From Nonomuraea maritima (GTDB lineage: Bacteria; Actinomycetota; Actinomycetes; Streptosporangiales; Streptosporangiaceae): DNA of 64,000 nucleotides. Each line of letters starts with the position of its first letter. Position 1 is the stretch's first letter. The stretch lies in the NCBI RefSeq assembly GCF_900100395.1, contig NZ_FNFB01000031.1, positions 23,617 to 87,616 of the forward strand. Reading direction: 5' to 3'. The notes under the pieces are model-generated. The model was not told where the DNA came from and did no database searches. It saw only the letters and a program-made list of their open reading frames with translations. Shown piece by piece: positions 1 to 8,835 of this stretch. Position numbers and translations under genes: made by a program.

Positions 1-1
1 C

Positions 2-2095
2 GCGCCCGGCACCCTCGACGACCGGCGGTTCCTGGCCGGAGGGCTGCTCAACCGGGGGCTGATCCACTCCTACCGGGGCGACTGGGGCGCCGCCATGCGC
101 GACCTGACTGCCTGCCTGCAGATCGCCGAGCACGCCGGGCTGCGCCACCTGGCCCGGCTGTCCTCCGCCAACCTGCCCTTCCTGTCCGTACGGCGGGGCG
201 ACATCGCGGGGGCGTTCAAGCACTACCGCGAGGCCGAGGACACCCTGTTCGGCTTCCCCGAACGCCTGGCCACGATGCGGGCCGACTTCGCCGGAGCGCT
301 GCTGGCCGCGCACCTGCCGGGCGAGGCCAGAGCGATGCTGAGCCTCGCCGTACCCGATCTGGAGGCCGCGGGCGCGCACGGCGCGCTGGCCGAGGCCCGG
401 CTGAAACTGGCGCAGGTCGAACTGCTGACCGGCGATCCGCGCCGGGCCATGCAGGTGGCCGAGCAGGCCGCCGGCGAGCTCGCAGCCCAGGACCGGACGT
501 CGTGGCTGCCGCAGGCCACGGAGGTCATGCTGCGGTGCCGGCTGGCGCTCGAAAGCGTCACGCCGGAGCTGGTGGCCGAGCTGATCTCGTGCGCCGACGC
601 GCTGGAGGGCGGTTCGGCGCACCCCGCCGACGCGGCGGTGCTGCGCCTGGAGGCGGCAGAAGCGGCGCTCGCCGTGGACGACCACCCGACCGCCTCGGCG
701 CAGCTGGCCCACCTCACCAGGAACGCCGAGCGGCGCGAGCCGCGCGCGCCGGCCGGCACCCGGCTGACGCCGCTGTCGCGCGCGCCGGCCCAGCCTCCGG
801 CGGTCCCGGCGCCGGTGCGTCAGCACGCGCTCGCGCTGCAGGCGGCGCTGCGCGAGGACCTCCCGGCGGCCTTCCACGCGGTACGCGAGGGCTTGGAGGA
901 CGTGAGCGGCCGGCTGGAGACGTTCGACGACCCGTCGGTGCGCGCCCACGCGGCCCGGTCGGGCATGCGGCTGGCGGCGTTCGGGCTGGGGCTCGCGGCG
1001 CAGGGCGGTGAGGCCGCGGAGGTGTTCAAGTGGGCAGAACGGTGGCGCGCCGTCGCCGCGCCCGCTCACGCGAGCGTGCCGGCCGACCTCGAGCGGGTGC
1101 GGGCGGACCTCGGCACGGGCGCCCTCGTGGAGTACGTCGCCGACCAGGACACGCTGCTGGCCGTGCTCGTCAGCGGCCGGCGGACGCTGCTGCGGCGGCT
1201 GTGCGACGTGCGCGAGGTCAAGGAGGCGATCGTCCGGCTCCGGTACGCCTTGCGCCGCCAGCAGGAGCGGACCGTCGTCGAGACGGCGGCCGCCGAGGTC
1301 GAACGGCTCGTGCTGCGGCCGCTCGCGCCCGAGCTGGGTGACGGGCCGCTGGTGGTGGTTCCGGTGGGCGCGCTGCACACGCTGCCGTGGGGTGCGCTGC
1401 CGAGCCTGCGCGAACGGCCGGTGAGCGTGGCGGCCAGCGCCGCGGGCTGGTGCCGCGCGCGCGCCCTGCCCCGCCCCGACCGGGCGCCGGTCGTGGCCGC
1501 GGCGGCCGGGCCCGCGCTCGCGCACGCCGAGGCCGAAGTGGCGCACGTGCTCGCCTGCCACCCCGGAGGGCGGCAGGTGCCCGCCCAGGTCGAGGCGGTG
1601 CTTTCGGCGCTGGAGAGCGCCGACGTCCTGCACCTGGCCGCCCATGGGGTGTTCCACGCGCGCACCCCGCTGGTGTCGGGCATCACCCTGGACGACGGCC
1701 CCCTCATGGCGTACGACCTGCTGGAGCTGCCGCGTACGGCCGGGCTCGTGGTGCTGTCGGCGTGCAACTCCGGGATGTCGCGGACGCCGATGGAGGGCGC
1801 GCCGCTCGGGCTGCCGGGGACGTTCCTCGCGAAGAGCACGTCCTGCGTGGTCGCCGGGATGGTGCCGGTGCGCGACGAGGCCGCGAAGGCGGTCATGAGC
1901 GTGTTCCACGAGCTCGTGGTGGCCGGGCAGCCGCCGGACGCGGCGCTGGCCGGCGCGGCGGCGAAGGCCGAGGAGGCCGGTTTCGTCTGCTTCGGCGCCG
2001 GCGACGTGCCGCTCTACCGACGCCCGGGCGGACGTCAGCCGGTGGCGACCGGCCTCGACGGGTCGGCCACCCAGTGCGACCAGGAGCCGACGTAG
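2..2095 (+). CDS. TPR-CHAT domain protein (5' end outside window)
   Basis: The reading frame is open to the first bases of the window, so the gene begins upstream; the first ATG at 95 lies inside a TPR-like helical repeat and is probably not the start. The N-terminal two thirds are Ala/Leu/Arg-rich helical hairpins of TPR type. The C-terminal third is a CHAT (caspase-like) domain: the His of HLAAHGVF (codon 1643-1645) and the Cys of LSACNSG (codon 1763-1765) form the expected catalytic dyad. CHAT proteins are cysteine peptidases or peptidase-like signalling proteins; the substrate cannot be told. The last 61 bases overlap the convergent sulfurtransferase gene. Confidence 0.85.
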   Translation, partial: APGTLDDRRFLAGGLLNRGLIHSYRGDWGAAMRDLTACLQIAEHAGLRHLARLSSANLPFLSVRRGDIAGAFKHYREAEDTLFGFPERLATMRADFAGALLAAHLPGEARAMLSLAVPDLEAAGAHGALAEARLKLAQVELLTGDPRRAMQVAEQAAGELAAQDRTSWLPQATEVMLRCRLALESVTPELVAELISCADALEGGSAHPADAAVLRLEAAEAALAVDDHPTASAQLAHLTRNAERREPRAPAGTRLTPLSRAPAQPPAVPAPVRQHALALQAALREDLPAAFHAVREGLEDVSGRLETFDDPSVRAHAARSGMRLAAFGLGLAAQGGEAAEVFKWAERWRAVAAPAHASVPADLERVRADLGTGALVEYVADQDTLLAVLVSGRRTLLRRLCDVREVKEAIVRLRYALRRQQERTVVETAAAEVERLVLRPLAPELGDGPLVVVPVGALHTLPWGALPSLRERPVSVAASAAGWCRARALPRPDRAPVVAAAAGPALAHAEAEVAHVLACHPGGRQVPAQVEAVLSALESADVLHLAAHGVFHARTPLVSGITLDDGPLMAYDLLELPRTAGLVVLSACNSGMSRTPMEGAPLGLPGTFLAKSTSCVVAGMVPVRDEAAKAVMSVFHELVVAGQPPDAALAGAAAKAEEAGFVCFGAGDVPLYRRPGGRQPVATGLDGSATQCDQEPT

Positions 2096-2850
2096 AGGGC
2101 GGCGGGAACGCCCGCGACCGCCAGCGCCAGCACCTCGTGGGCGGCCGTCACGCCAGAACCGCAGTACGCCCCCGTCCTGACGCCCTCGGTGACGCCCAGC
2201 CCGGCGAAGCGGTGGCGGAGCGTCTCGGCGGCGAGGAACCTGCCGTCGGGGCCGACGTTCTCGGTCGTGGGGGCGGAGACCGCGCCCGGCACGTGCCCGG
2301 CGACCGGGTCGATCGGCTCGACCTCGCCCCGGTAGCGCTCGGCGGCCCTGGCGTCGAGCAGCACGCCCTCACCGGCCAGCGCCGCCGCCTCGTCGGCCGT
2401 CAGCATCGGCATGCCGCCCGGCCGCGCGGTGAAGTCGCCCTCGGCCGGCACGGGGACGTCCTTGGTGACGGGCAGCCCGGCGGCGAGCCAGGCGGGCAGC
2501 CCGCCGTCGAGCACGCGTACGTCGTGGTGGCCGTAGTAGCGCAGCACCCACCAGGCCCGGGCGGCGGCGGTCGAGGCGGTGTCGTCGTAGACCACCACCG
2601 GACGGTCGTCGGACACCCCGAGGCGGCGCATCGCGCTCTGGAAGGCCGACGGCTCGGGCAGCGGGTGGCGTCCGGCCTCGCCAGGAGGGTCGGCCAGGTC
2701 GGCGTTGAGGTCGCAGAAGACGGCGCCCTCAACGTGACCCTCGCGGTAGAGGTCGATCCCGGGCGGGCCGCCCAGCCGCCATCGCACGTCGAGCACGGTC
2801 GCGCCGCGGAGCTCGGCGAGCTGCTCGGGAGTGATCAACAGGCTGGTCAC
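2035..2850 (-). CDS. Thiosulfate/3-mercaptopyruvate sulfurtransferase (two rhodanese domains)
   Basis: A 271-residue tandem rhodanese protein. The N-terminal, structural domain carries LDVRWRLGG and GHVEGAVFCDLN; the C-terminal catalytic domain has GHVPGAVSAPT and the persulfide-forming Cys230 in the loop CGSGVTA. That loop sequence is typical of mercaptopyruvate-type enzymes (SseA-like) rather than classic thiosulfate rhodanese (CRKGVT). The product would be cytosolic and move sulfane sulfur to cyanide, thioredoxin or sulfur-carrier pathways. The GTG start at 2850 is chosen because CTGGAGGT lies 6 bases upstream and the GTGA overlaps the stop of the upstream gene, implying translational coupling. 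A longer in-frame extension to 3093 lies inside that neighbour and is rejected. Confidence 0.88.
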   Translation of the reverse strand: MTSLLITPEQLAELRGATVLDVRWRLGGPPGIDLYREGHVEGAVFCDLNADLADPPGEAGRHPLPEPSAFQSAMRRLGVSDDRPVVVYDDTASTAAARAWWVLRYYGHHDVRVLDGGLPAWLAAGLPVTKDVPVPAEGDFTARPGGMPMLTADEAAALAGEGVLLDARAAERYRGEVEPIDPVAGHVPGAVSAPTTENVGPDGRFLAAETLRHRFAGLGVTEGVRTGAYCGSGVTAAHEVLALAVAGVPAALYVGSWSHWVADPSRPVATG

Positions 2851-3965
2851 GAACGTACCTCCAGGAGCGGGACGTGCTGTTCTGCCGCGGTCAGCGAGCC
2901 ATGGTAACCGGCGAAGCGGGCCTCGACGGGGTGCTGGGTGGGAGCGGTGAGGACCAGGCCGCCGTACGGGACCGCCACGACGTCGCCGATGCGTTCGAGC
3001 CACGCCTCGCGCACCCGGGGGCCGAACCAGCCCGACTCGACCGCCTCCTGGCGCGAGACCACCCGCGCCCGGTCGCCGAGGAAGCCGCGCCACGACTCAA
3101 GCACCTGCTTGGCGGCCCCAGGTCGGGTGTAGACGTGCCTGGCCCGCGCCTCGCCGCCGAGCAGCTCGACCCCTTCCGTCAGCTCGGGGACGCGCTCGGC
3201 GTCGATCCGCTCGGTGGCGTTGACCATGCCGTGGTCGGCGGTGACGTAGAGCGCCGTTCCGGGCGGGAGCCCCTCGGCGAGCCGCTGCGCCATGTCGTCG
3301 ACGACGGACAGCTGCCGCAGCCACGCGTCGCTGCCCCAGCCGGTCATGTGCCCGGCGGCGTCGAGGTCGCCGTAGTAGACGGTGGCGTGGGCGGGACGGC
3401 TCTCGCGCAGCGCCGCGTGGGCGCGGGCGACGCGCTCGTCCACGGAGTCGGCGGGCGCGTACCGTACGCCGCGGTAGACGGCCCTGGTCAAACCGGTGGC
3501 CTCGAACTCGGCGGGCGCGACGTACACGGGCCGCACCCCGGCACGGGCGGCGCGCTCGTAGACCGTCTCGGCGGGCTGCCACTCCTCGGGCTCGACCGTC
3601 AGGCCCTCGGGAGCGGTCCAGCGCAGGCAGTTGAACAGGTGGCCGGTGCCGGGCAGGGCGAGCATCAGGCCGACCATGCCGTGCTCGCCGGGAGTCAGGC
3701 CGGTGCCGAGGCTGGACAGGCTGGTGACGGTGGTCGAGGGGAACCCGGCGGAGAGGGTACGGCCCGCCAGGCTCGCCAGGAAGGGGGCGCGTTCGGGGTG
3801 GGCGCTCAGCAGCTCGGCGCCGAGACCGTCGACCAGCAGGAGGCAGACACGGTCGGCGGGCTCCAGCGCCAGCGCGTTGGGCTCACGCAGGCCCAGCGCG
3901 GCGAGCAGGGAGCCGGGCAGGTCGGTCAGCGACCCGCCGCCGTACCCCGGCACTAGCATTCCCAC
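2847..3965 (-). CDS. Alkaline phosphatase family / nucleotide pyrophosphatase-phosphodiesterase
   Basis: A 372-residue protein of the type I phosphodiesterase/nucleotide pyrophosphatase (NPP) fold. Metal-binding and nucleophile elements are visible: LLVDGLG (Asp46), FPSTT (Thr78 or Thr79 as nucleophile), GEHGMVG, YYGDLDAAGH and TADHGMVN. It should hydrolyse phosphodiester or phosphomonoester substrates with two zinc ions. There is no signal peptide, so it is probably cytoplasmic. The GTG start at 3965 has GAGG 8 bases upstream; an ATG two codons later is possible. The 3' end overlaps the sulfurtransferase start by 4 bp, so the two form an operon. The true substrate is unknown. Confidence 0.85.
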   Translation of the reverse strand: MGMLVPGYGGGSLTDLPGSLLAALGLREPNALALEPADRVCLLLVDGLGAELLSAHPERAPFLASLAGRTLSAGFPSTTVTSLSSLGTGLTPGEHGMVGLMLALPGTGHLFNCLRWTAPEGLTVEPEEWQPAETVYERAARAGVRPVYVAPAEFEATGLTRAVYRGVRYAPADSVDERVARAHAALRESRPAHATVYYGDLDAAGHMTGWGSDAWLRQLSVVDDMAQRLAEGLPPGTALYVTADHGMVNATERIDAERVPELTEGVELLGGEARARHVYTRPGAAKQVLESWRGFLGDRARVVSRQEAVESGWFGPRVREAWLERIGDVVAVPYGGLVLTAPTQHPVEARFAGYHGSLTAAEQHVPLLEVRS

Positions 3966-4028
3966 AGTCTAAGCCTCGACCTGCCGCGCGTACCGCGGGA
4001 CCTGCGCCGGGGCACGCGCGGGCAGCGG

Positions 4029-4619
4029 TCAGGAGCCCGAGCGGGCGGTGGCCTCCGAGAGGGCCTTGGCGAAGGCAAGCACGTGGGTGACGGCCTCAGG
4101 GCCGTCTGCGGCCTCGCTCACCCGCAGCGACAGGTCGTCGGCGGTGATGGCGCCGGTGTAGCCGTGGTCGGCCTCGCAGTTCTCGTCGCCGCAGGTGGCG
4201 GGTTCGAGGTCGACGTGGGAGATGGCGCCCCAGCCGATGGTGAGCGTCACCTCCGTGGGAGGGACGCCCGGGGCGTACGCGGCGGGGTCGGGCACCACGC
4301 GGGTGACGGCCACCGACTGCACGCGGCTCAGCCGCACGGCCTCGGTGGTGGTGGAGGCGTGGGACGCCGAGACGCCCTCGACCGCGGGGTGCTCGTCGGT
4401 GTGGCAGACCAGCAGCCGCGTGGCCGACAGCACCAGAACGGTGACGTGCCGGCGAACCTCCATCGCGGGATCGAACGTGGCCTCGTGATGGACCACGAAC
4501 GCGGTCACGGCCTCCTTGCCCAGGGCCGATTCGACCGCATCGGTGACGAGGTCGGGGTAGTAGCCGCTGCGCTCGATCGCTTCGCGCAGGCCCGCGGCGG
4601 AGACTCGGGTTTCCCTCAT
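4029..4619 (-). CDS. Conserved actinobacterial protein, DUF5998 type
   Basis: A 196-residue protein without signal peptide or membrane segment. The sequence (RETRVSAAGLREAIERSGYYP at the N-terminus, an ATCGDENCEADHGYTG stretch, and a helical ALSEAT tail) matches my recollection of the DUF5998 family, found next to the phosphodiesterase and GNAT/acyl-CoA-ligase genes in actinomycetes. The two Cys and nearby His/Asp residues (CGDENCEADH) could bind metal, but this is inference. AGGATGGA sits just before the ATG. No biochemical role is known to me. Confidence 0.75.
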   Translation of the reverse strand: MRETRVSAAGLREAIERSGYYPDLVTDAVESALGKEAVTAFVVHHEATFDPAMEVRRHVTVLVLSATRLLVCHTDEHPAVEGVSASHASTTTEAVRLSRVQSVAVTRVVPDPAAYAPGVPPTEVTLTIGWGAISHVDLEPATCGDENCEADHGYTGAITADDLSLRVSEAADGPEAVTHVLAFAKALSEATARSGS

Positions 4620-4663
4620 GGGTCCATCCTGCCAGGGCCGGGCAGTGCCCTCACCCGCCCGGC

Positions 4664-4679
4664 ATAACGCTCTATAACG
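4664..4679 (-). promoter_or_regulatory. Possible promoter with two CGTTAT direct repeats
   Basis: On the minus strand the AT-rich island before the DUF5998 gene contains CGTTAT twice, exactly 10 bp apart, about 45-60 bases upstream of the ATG. The island stands out from very GC-rich surroundings. It could be a -10 element (TTATAG or TTATGC), or two half-sites for a regulator on one face of the helix. No convincing -35 was found. Confidence 0.3.
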
Positions 4680-4712
4680 TCTTGCGCACCGGCCTCACCG
4701 GGCACAGCCGCA

Positions 4713-7418
4713 TCAGGACAGTCGGCGCGGCCCACCGTCGAGCCGTGGCCCTGCCGGGGTGCGCAAGGTGGCGCGCGCCCCGAGGACCATGACGTCCGAC
4801 TCGCCCACGAGCACCTGGTCGAGGTCGAGCCTGGCCACCTCCGGCAGGTCGTCGGCCAGCCGCCCGACGCGTACGAGCAGCTCCTCGAGGGCGCCGACCG
4901 CCACGGGCGGGTAACCGTACTGACCGAACAGCAGCGGGGCGGCGCGTACGGACCGCACCAGCGCCGCGGCGTCCTCGCCGGTCAGCGGCGCGAGGCGGAA
5001 GCCCTGGTCGAGCAGGAGGCGCGCGGTCACCTCGCCCAGCCCGAACGACACGACAGGACCGAACGCGGGGTCCTCCACGACCCCCACGACCGTCGGGACG
5101 GCGGGCTGCGGAGCCATGCGCTGCACGGCCAGCTCGGCGTCCTGGCCGAACTGCTCGGCGAACTCGGCGTAGGCGTGGCGTACCGTCTCGGGCCCGGTCA
5201 GCCCCAGCCGGACGGTGCCGGCGCGGCGTGAGGCGCCGGGGTCGGCGACCTTGACCACCGCAGGCCAGCCGAGCCGCTCGGCGGCGGCCACCGCCTCCTC
5301 CGGCGAGCGCACGATCTCGGTGGGCCACACGGTCAGCCCGTAGCAGGACAGCAGTTCGGTCGCGTCGATCTCCACCGGCGGCCCTGCCTGCGCGAACGTC
5401 CCCGTAGCCGTGGCGGCGTCCTGCGCCGCCGCCGTGCCGGCCGCGAGGGTCTCGCGGACGAGGGCCCGCGCGCGGGCGGTGTCGATGCCGTCGAGCTGCG
5501 GCAGCGGCCCCGCGGGGCGCGCGCGCCACTTCGCGTAGCGCACCGCGTGAGCCAGCGCCCGCACGGCCTCCTCAGGGGCCGTGTACGAGGGGATGGAGCC
5601 GCGCTCGGGCGTCGCGCCCGTCTTGACGCGCAGCGACGGATGCATCCCGAGATGCCCTTCGAACGTGGCCAGCACCGGCTTGCCTGCCCCCTCGGACACC
5701 CGCAGCAGCTCGCCCGCCACCGCGTCGGCGTCCCCGGGGATCGGCGGCGTGTAGATCACGACGACCGCGTCGACCTCGGGCGCGGCCAGCTCGCTTGCGA
5801 GGGACTCGCCGTACTCGGCGGCCCCGGCCGACGGCCCCAGGTTGACCGGCGGGCGAGGTTCGAGCCCGGCGGCCTGGCAGGCGTGCACCGCGAGCAGGCC
5901 GAGCGCGTCGGAGTTGGTCACCAGCGCCACCCGCGGACCGGCGGGCGGCGGCTGGTAGGCCAGCAGCTGGCCCACGTCGAAGAGCTGGAAGAGGTCGTCG
6001 ACCCTGATCAGGCCCGCCTGCTCGAACAGCGAGCTGATCGCCGAGTCGGGCAGCCCGAGCTCCTTGGCCGAGTGCCCGGCCGGGGTGTCGCCCGTCTTGA
6101 CCACCACGACCGGCTTGTTGCGGGAGATGCGCCGCGCGAGCCGGGTGAACTTGCGCGGGTTGCCCAGCGACTCGAGGTAAAGGAGGATCACCTCGGTCGA
6201 GTCGTCCTCCTCCCAGTACTGCAGCAGGTCGTTGCCCGAGACGTCGGCGCGGTTCCCCGCCGAGACGAACGTCGAGATGCCCATGCCGCGCTGGGCCACC
6301 CGCTGCAGCAGCGCGGTGCCGAGCGCGCCCGACTGGCTGAAGAAGCCCACCTTGCCGCGGCCCGGGACGGTGGCGGCCAGCGTGGCGTTCAGCCTGACCG
6401 CCGGGTCGGTGTTGGCGATGCCGAGACAGTTGGGGCCCACGACCCGCAGGCCGTACGAACGGGCGATGCGGGCGAGTTCGTCCTGACGGGAACGCCCTTC
6501 CTCGCCCGTCTCGCCGAACCCGGACGAGACCACGACCAGGCCGTGCACGCCCTTCTCCGCGCACTCCTTCACCACGTCGATCACGCCCTCCGCGGGCACG
6601 GCGACGACGGCGAGATCGACCTCGTCGTCGATGTCGCTCACCCGCGGGTAGGCCCGCACGCCCGCCATCGCGCGCGCCTCGCGGTGCACCGGGTAGACCG
6701 GACCGGTGAAGTCGGCTGCCAGCAGATTGCGCAGCACCGTCTGGCCCACGCCACCGGGCGCGCGCGAGGCGCCGATGACCGCGACCGAGCCGGGGGCGAG
6801 CAGCCTGCTGATGGACCGGGCCTCGGCCCGGTGCTCGCGCGCCTCCACGACCTCCGCCGACGTCTCGGTCGGGGTCAGGTCGAGCGTCATGCGGACGACG
6901 CCGTCGGCGAACTGACTCTGGGCGGTGTAGCCGGCCTGGCGCAGCACCCCCATCATGCGCATGTTGGCGGGCAGCACGTCGGCGACGAACCGTTCGATGC
7001 CGCGTTCGCGGGCCGTCGCGGCCAGATGCTCCAGCAGGACGGACGCCACTCCCCTGCCCTGGTGGGCGTCCTCGACGAGGAAGGCCACCTCGGCCTCGCC
7101 CGGTTCTGTGCGGTCGTAGCGGATCACCGCCACCATCTCGGCGCCGATCGTGGCGATCAGGGCCACCCTGCCGACGTAGTCGACGTTGGTGAACCGCTCG
7201 ACCTCCCTGTCGGACAGCCGCGGCCGCGGACCGAAGAACCGGAAGTAGATCGACTCGTCGGACAACCGGGAGTAGAACGAACGGAGACGGTCGGCGTCCG
7301 CCGGCCTGATGGGCCTGACGTGCGCGGTGCCGCCGTCGGCGAGGACGACGTCGGCCTCCCAGTGAGCCGGATACTGTGCCTCCACGATGTCGAGCGTAAC
7401 CCTGGCTTCGTATGCCAT
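4713..7418 (-). CDS. GNAT / ADP-forming acyl-CoA synthetase-like fusion (Pat-type protein lysine acetyltransferase)
   Basis: About 901 residues. Order: GNAT acetyltransferase (about 20-185, acetyl-CoA loop QGRGVA at 120), CoA-binding Rossmann domain (about 205-330, VAVIGASRAPGGVG), succinyl-CoA-ligase-like domains (GKVGFFSQSGALG, VVVKTGDTPAGHSA), and an ATP-grasp segment at the C-terminus (WPAVVKVADP). This architecture is known from Salmonella Pat and actinobacterial homologues that acetylate lysines, for example in acetyl-CoA synthetase; the ligase part is often non-catalytic and regulatory. No cyclic-nucleotide domain, as in mycobacterial Pat, is present. The ATG at 7418 gives a conserved-looking YPAHWEADVVL start after 15 residues; 7451 is an alternative. 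It is transcribed away from the PfkB gene. Confidence 0.88.
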   Translation of the reverse strand: MAYEARVTLDIVEAQYPAHWEADVVLADGGTAHVRPIRPADADRLRSFYSRLSDESIYFRFFGPRPRLSDREVERFTNVDYVGRVALIATIGAEMVAVIRYDRTEPGEAEVAFLVEDAHQGRGVASVLLEHLAATARERGIERFVADVLPANMRMMGVLRQAGYTAQSQFADGVVRMTLDLTPTETSAEVVEAREHRAEARSISRLLAPGSVAVIGASRAPGGVGQTVLRNLLAADFTGPVYPVHREARAMAGVRAYPRVSDIDDEVDLAVVAVPAEGVIDVVKECAEKGVHGLVVVSSGFGETGEEGRSRQDELARIARSYGLRVVGPNCLGIANTDPAVRLNATLAATVPGRGKVGFFSQSGALGTALLQRVAQRGMGISTFVSAGNRADVSGNDLLQYWEEDDSTEVILLYLESLGNPRKFTRLARRISRNKPVVVVKTGDTPAGHSAKELGLPDSAISSLFEQAGLIRVDDLFQLFDVGQLLAYQPPPAGPRVALVTNSDALGLLAVHACQAAGLEPRPPVNLGPSAGAAEYGESLASELAAPEVDAVVVIYTPPIPGDADAVAGELLRVSEGAGKPVLATFEGHLGMHPSLRVKTGATPERGSIPSYTAPEEAVRALAHAVRYAKWRARPAGPLPQLDGIDTARARALVRETLAAGTAAAQDAATATGTFAQAGPPVEIDATELLSCYGLTVWPTEIVRSPEEAVAAAERLGWPAVVKVADPGASRRAGTVRLGLTGPETVRHAYAEFAEQFGQDAELAVQRMAPQPAVPTVVGVVEDPAFGPVVSFGLGEVTARLLLDQGFRLAPLTGEDAAALVRSVRAAPLLFGQYGYPPVAVGALEELLVRVGRLADDLPEVARLDLDQVLVGESDVMVLGARATLRTPAGPRLDGGPRRLS

Positions 7419-7566
7419 GACCAGAGGCGCTGTTGGACAACGCTTGTGCATCGACTCACACCCGGTCTCCGGGGTCGGCCCCACGAACAGCCTGGAAGCT
7501 GTTAGTTTTACGGTGGCGTTTCGCCGTGGCCAGGCTCGTTTTCGAAGGCAGCAAGGTGGTGACATC

Positions 7567-8460
7567 ATGACGCGGGTCGTCGTGGTGGGCGATCTCATGA
7601 CCGACGCGGTCGCTCGCGCCCGTTATGCGCTCGCCAGGGCGAGCGACACCCCGGCGATCGTGACGATGCACGGTGGTGGTTCCGGGGCCAATATCTCCTC
7701 CTGGCTCGCTGTCGAAGGCGGCGACGTCGCCTTCATCGGCCGCAGGGGCGCCGACATCACCGGCCGCAACCGCGACATGGAACTGATGGGGTACGGCGTC
7801 GACGCCCGCCTCGTCATGGACCCTGAGCGCCCGACCGGCACCTGCGTGGTACTCGTCACCCACAAGGGCGAGCGCACCATGCTCTCCGACCCCGGCGCGA
7901 ACGCGGCTCTGTCGCCCGAAGACCTTCCGCGCGACCTGTTCACCAACGGTTCCCACCTGCACCTGTCGGGTTACACGCTGGTCAACGAGGGTTCGCGCGA
8001 CGCCGGCCTGGCCGCGCTCGACATGGCCCGGCGCAGCGGCATGTCGATCTCGGTCGACTGCGCGTCGGCCGCACCGCTCGATCGCACGGGCGCCGAGCCG
8101 TTCCTCGAGTGGACCAACGGCGCCAAGCTGCTGTTCGCCAACACCGACCAGGCCAAGGTCCTGACCGGCCGCGACGACGCCGAGGCCGCCGCGAAGGTCC
8201 TCACCGCGTGGTTCCCCGAGGTCGTCATCAAGCTGAACGCCGAGGGCGCGCTCTGGTACGGCAACGGCCGCCCCGACCCCGTCCGCGTCGCCGCCGACCC
8301 GGTCGACAAGATCGTCGACGGTACGGGCGCGGGCGACGCGTTCTGCGCCGGCTTCCTGCCCGAATGGCTCGACGGCAAGCCCCCCGCCGAATCACTGGCC
8401 TCCGGCTGCCGCCTGGCCACCAAGGCCATCATGCACCTGGGCGCCCGTCCCCCGTTCTAA
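7567..8460 (+). CDS. PfkB-family carbohydrate/nucleoside kinase
   Basis: A 297-residue ribokinase-fold kinase. N-terminal substrate motif HGGGSGANISSWLA and C-terminal signature DGTGAGDAF (251-259), whose Asp257 is the catalytic base next to the anion hole. The length is normal for the family. It phosphorylates a sugar or nucleoside hydroxyl with ATP; the substrate cannot be fixed from sequence. The ATG at 7567 is chosen over longer in-frame extensions because AAGGTGGTG lies 6 bases upstream and the kinase fold begins at once (TRVVVVGDLMTD). The upstream 148 bases are shared with the divergent acetyltransferase gene. Confidence 0.87.
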   Translation: MTRVVVVGDLMTDAVARARYALARASDTPAIVTMHGGGSGANISSWLAVEGGDVAFIGRRGADITGRNRDMELMGYGVDARLVMDPERPTGTCVVLVTHKGERTMLSDPGANAALSPEDLPRDLFTNGSHLHLSGYTLVNEGSRDAGLAALDMARRSGMSISVDCASAAPLDRTGAEPFLEWTNGAKLLFANTDQAKVLTGRDDAEAAAKVLTAWFPEVVIKLNAEGALWYGNGRPDPVRVAADPVDKIVDGTGAGDAFCAGFLPEWLDGKPPAESLASGCRLATKAIMHLGARPPF

Positions 8461-8835
8461 CTCCAGGCGACGTAACGCACCACGGTCGCGTGCCGTCTCA
8501 CGCCCCTGGCATCACCCCTCAGTGACCGCGGCCGCCCCGGCACGCGCCGCCGCTGTCCGAGCCCAGGCGCGAACAAGCACAGCAAGCAGCGGCCCTGGAG
8601 CCGCCGAGGCCGCGAACACGGCCGACGACCCGCGTGCGCCCCAAGCCGTCACCATCGCCTTCGGGTTCAGGCGTCAGCAAGGGCAGAAGCAGCCGCATGG
8701 CGCCCAGGCCGCGACTGCCGCCAACGGCCACATGCCGCCCCCGCCCCTGCGTCTTCGCCGCCGACCTCGTCGACGCGGGACCTTCTGCCGGCAGCCACAG
8801 CCGTGGAGGCGCTGCAGGCAGGCGTACCGGGTGGG
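8461..8835. other. Gene-free spacer between convergent genes
   Basis: About 375 bases between the stops of the PfkB kinase and the helicase. The + strand is rich in C and A and poor in T, like the other spacers of this window. I see no convincing gene, hairpin terminator or conserved element. Open frames here are extensions or shadows of the helicase gene. Confidence 0.6.
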
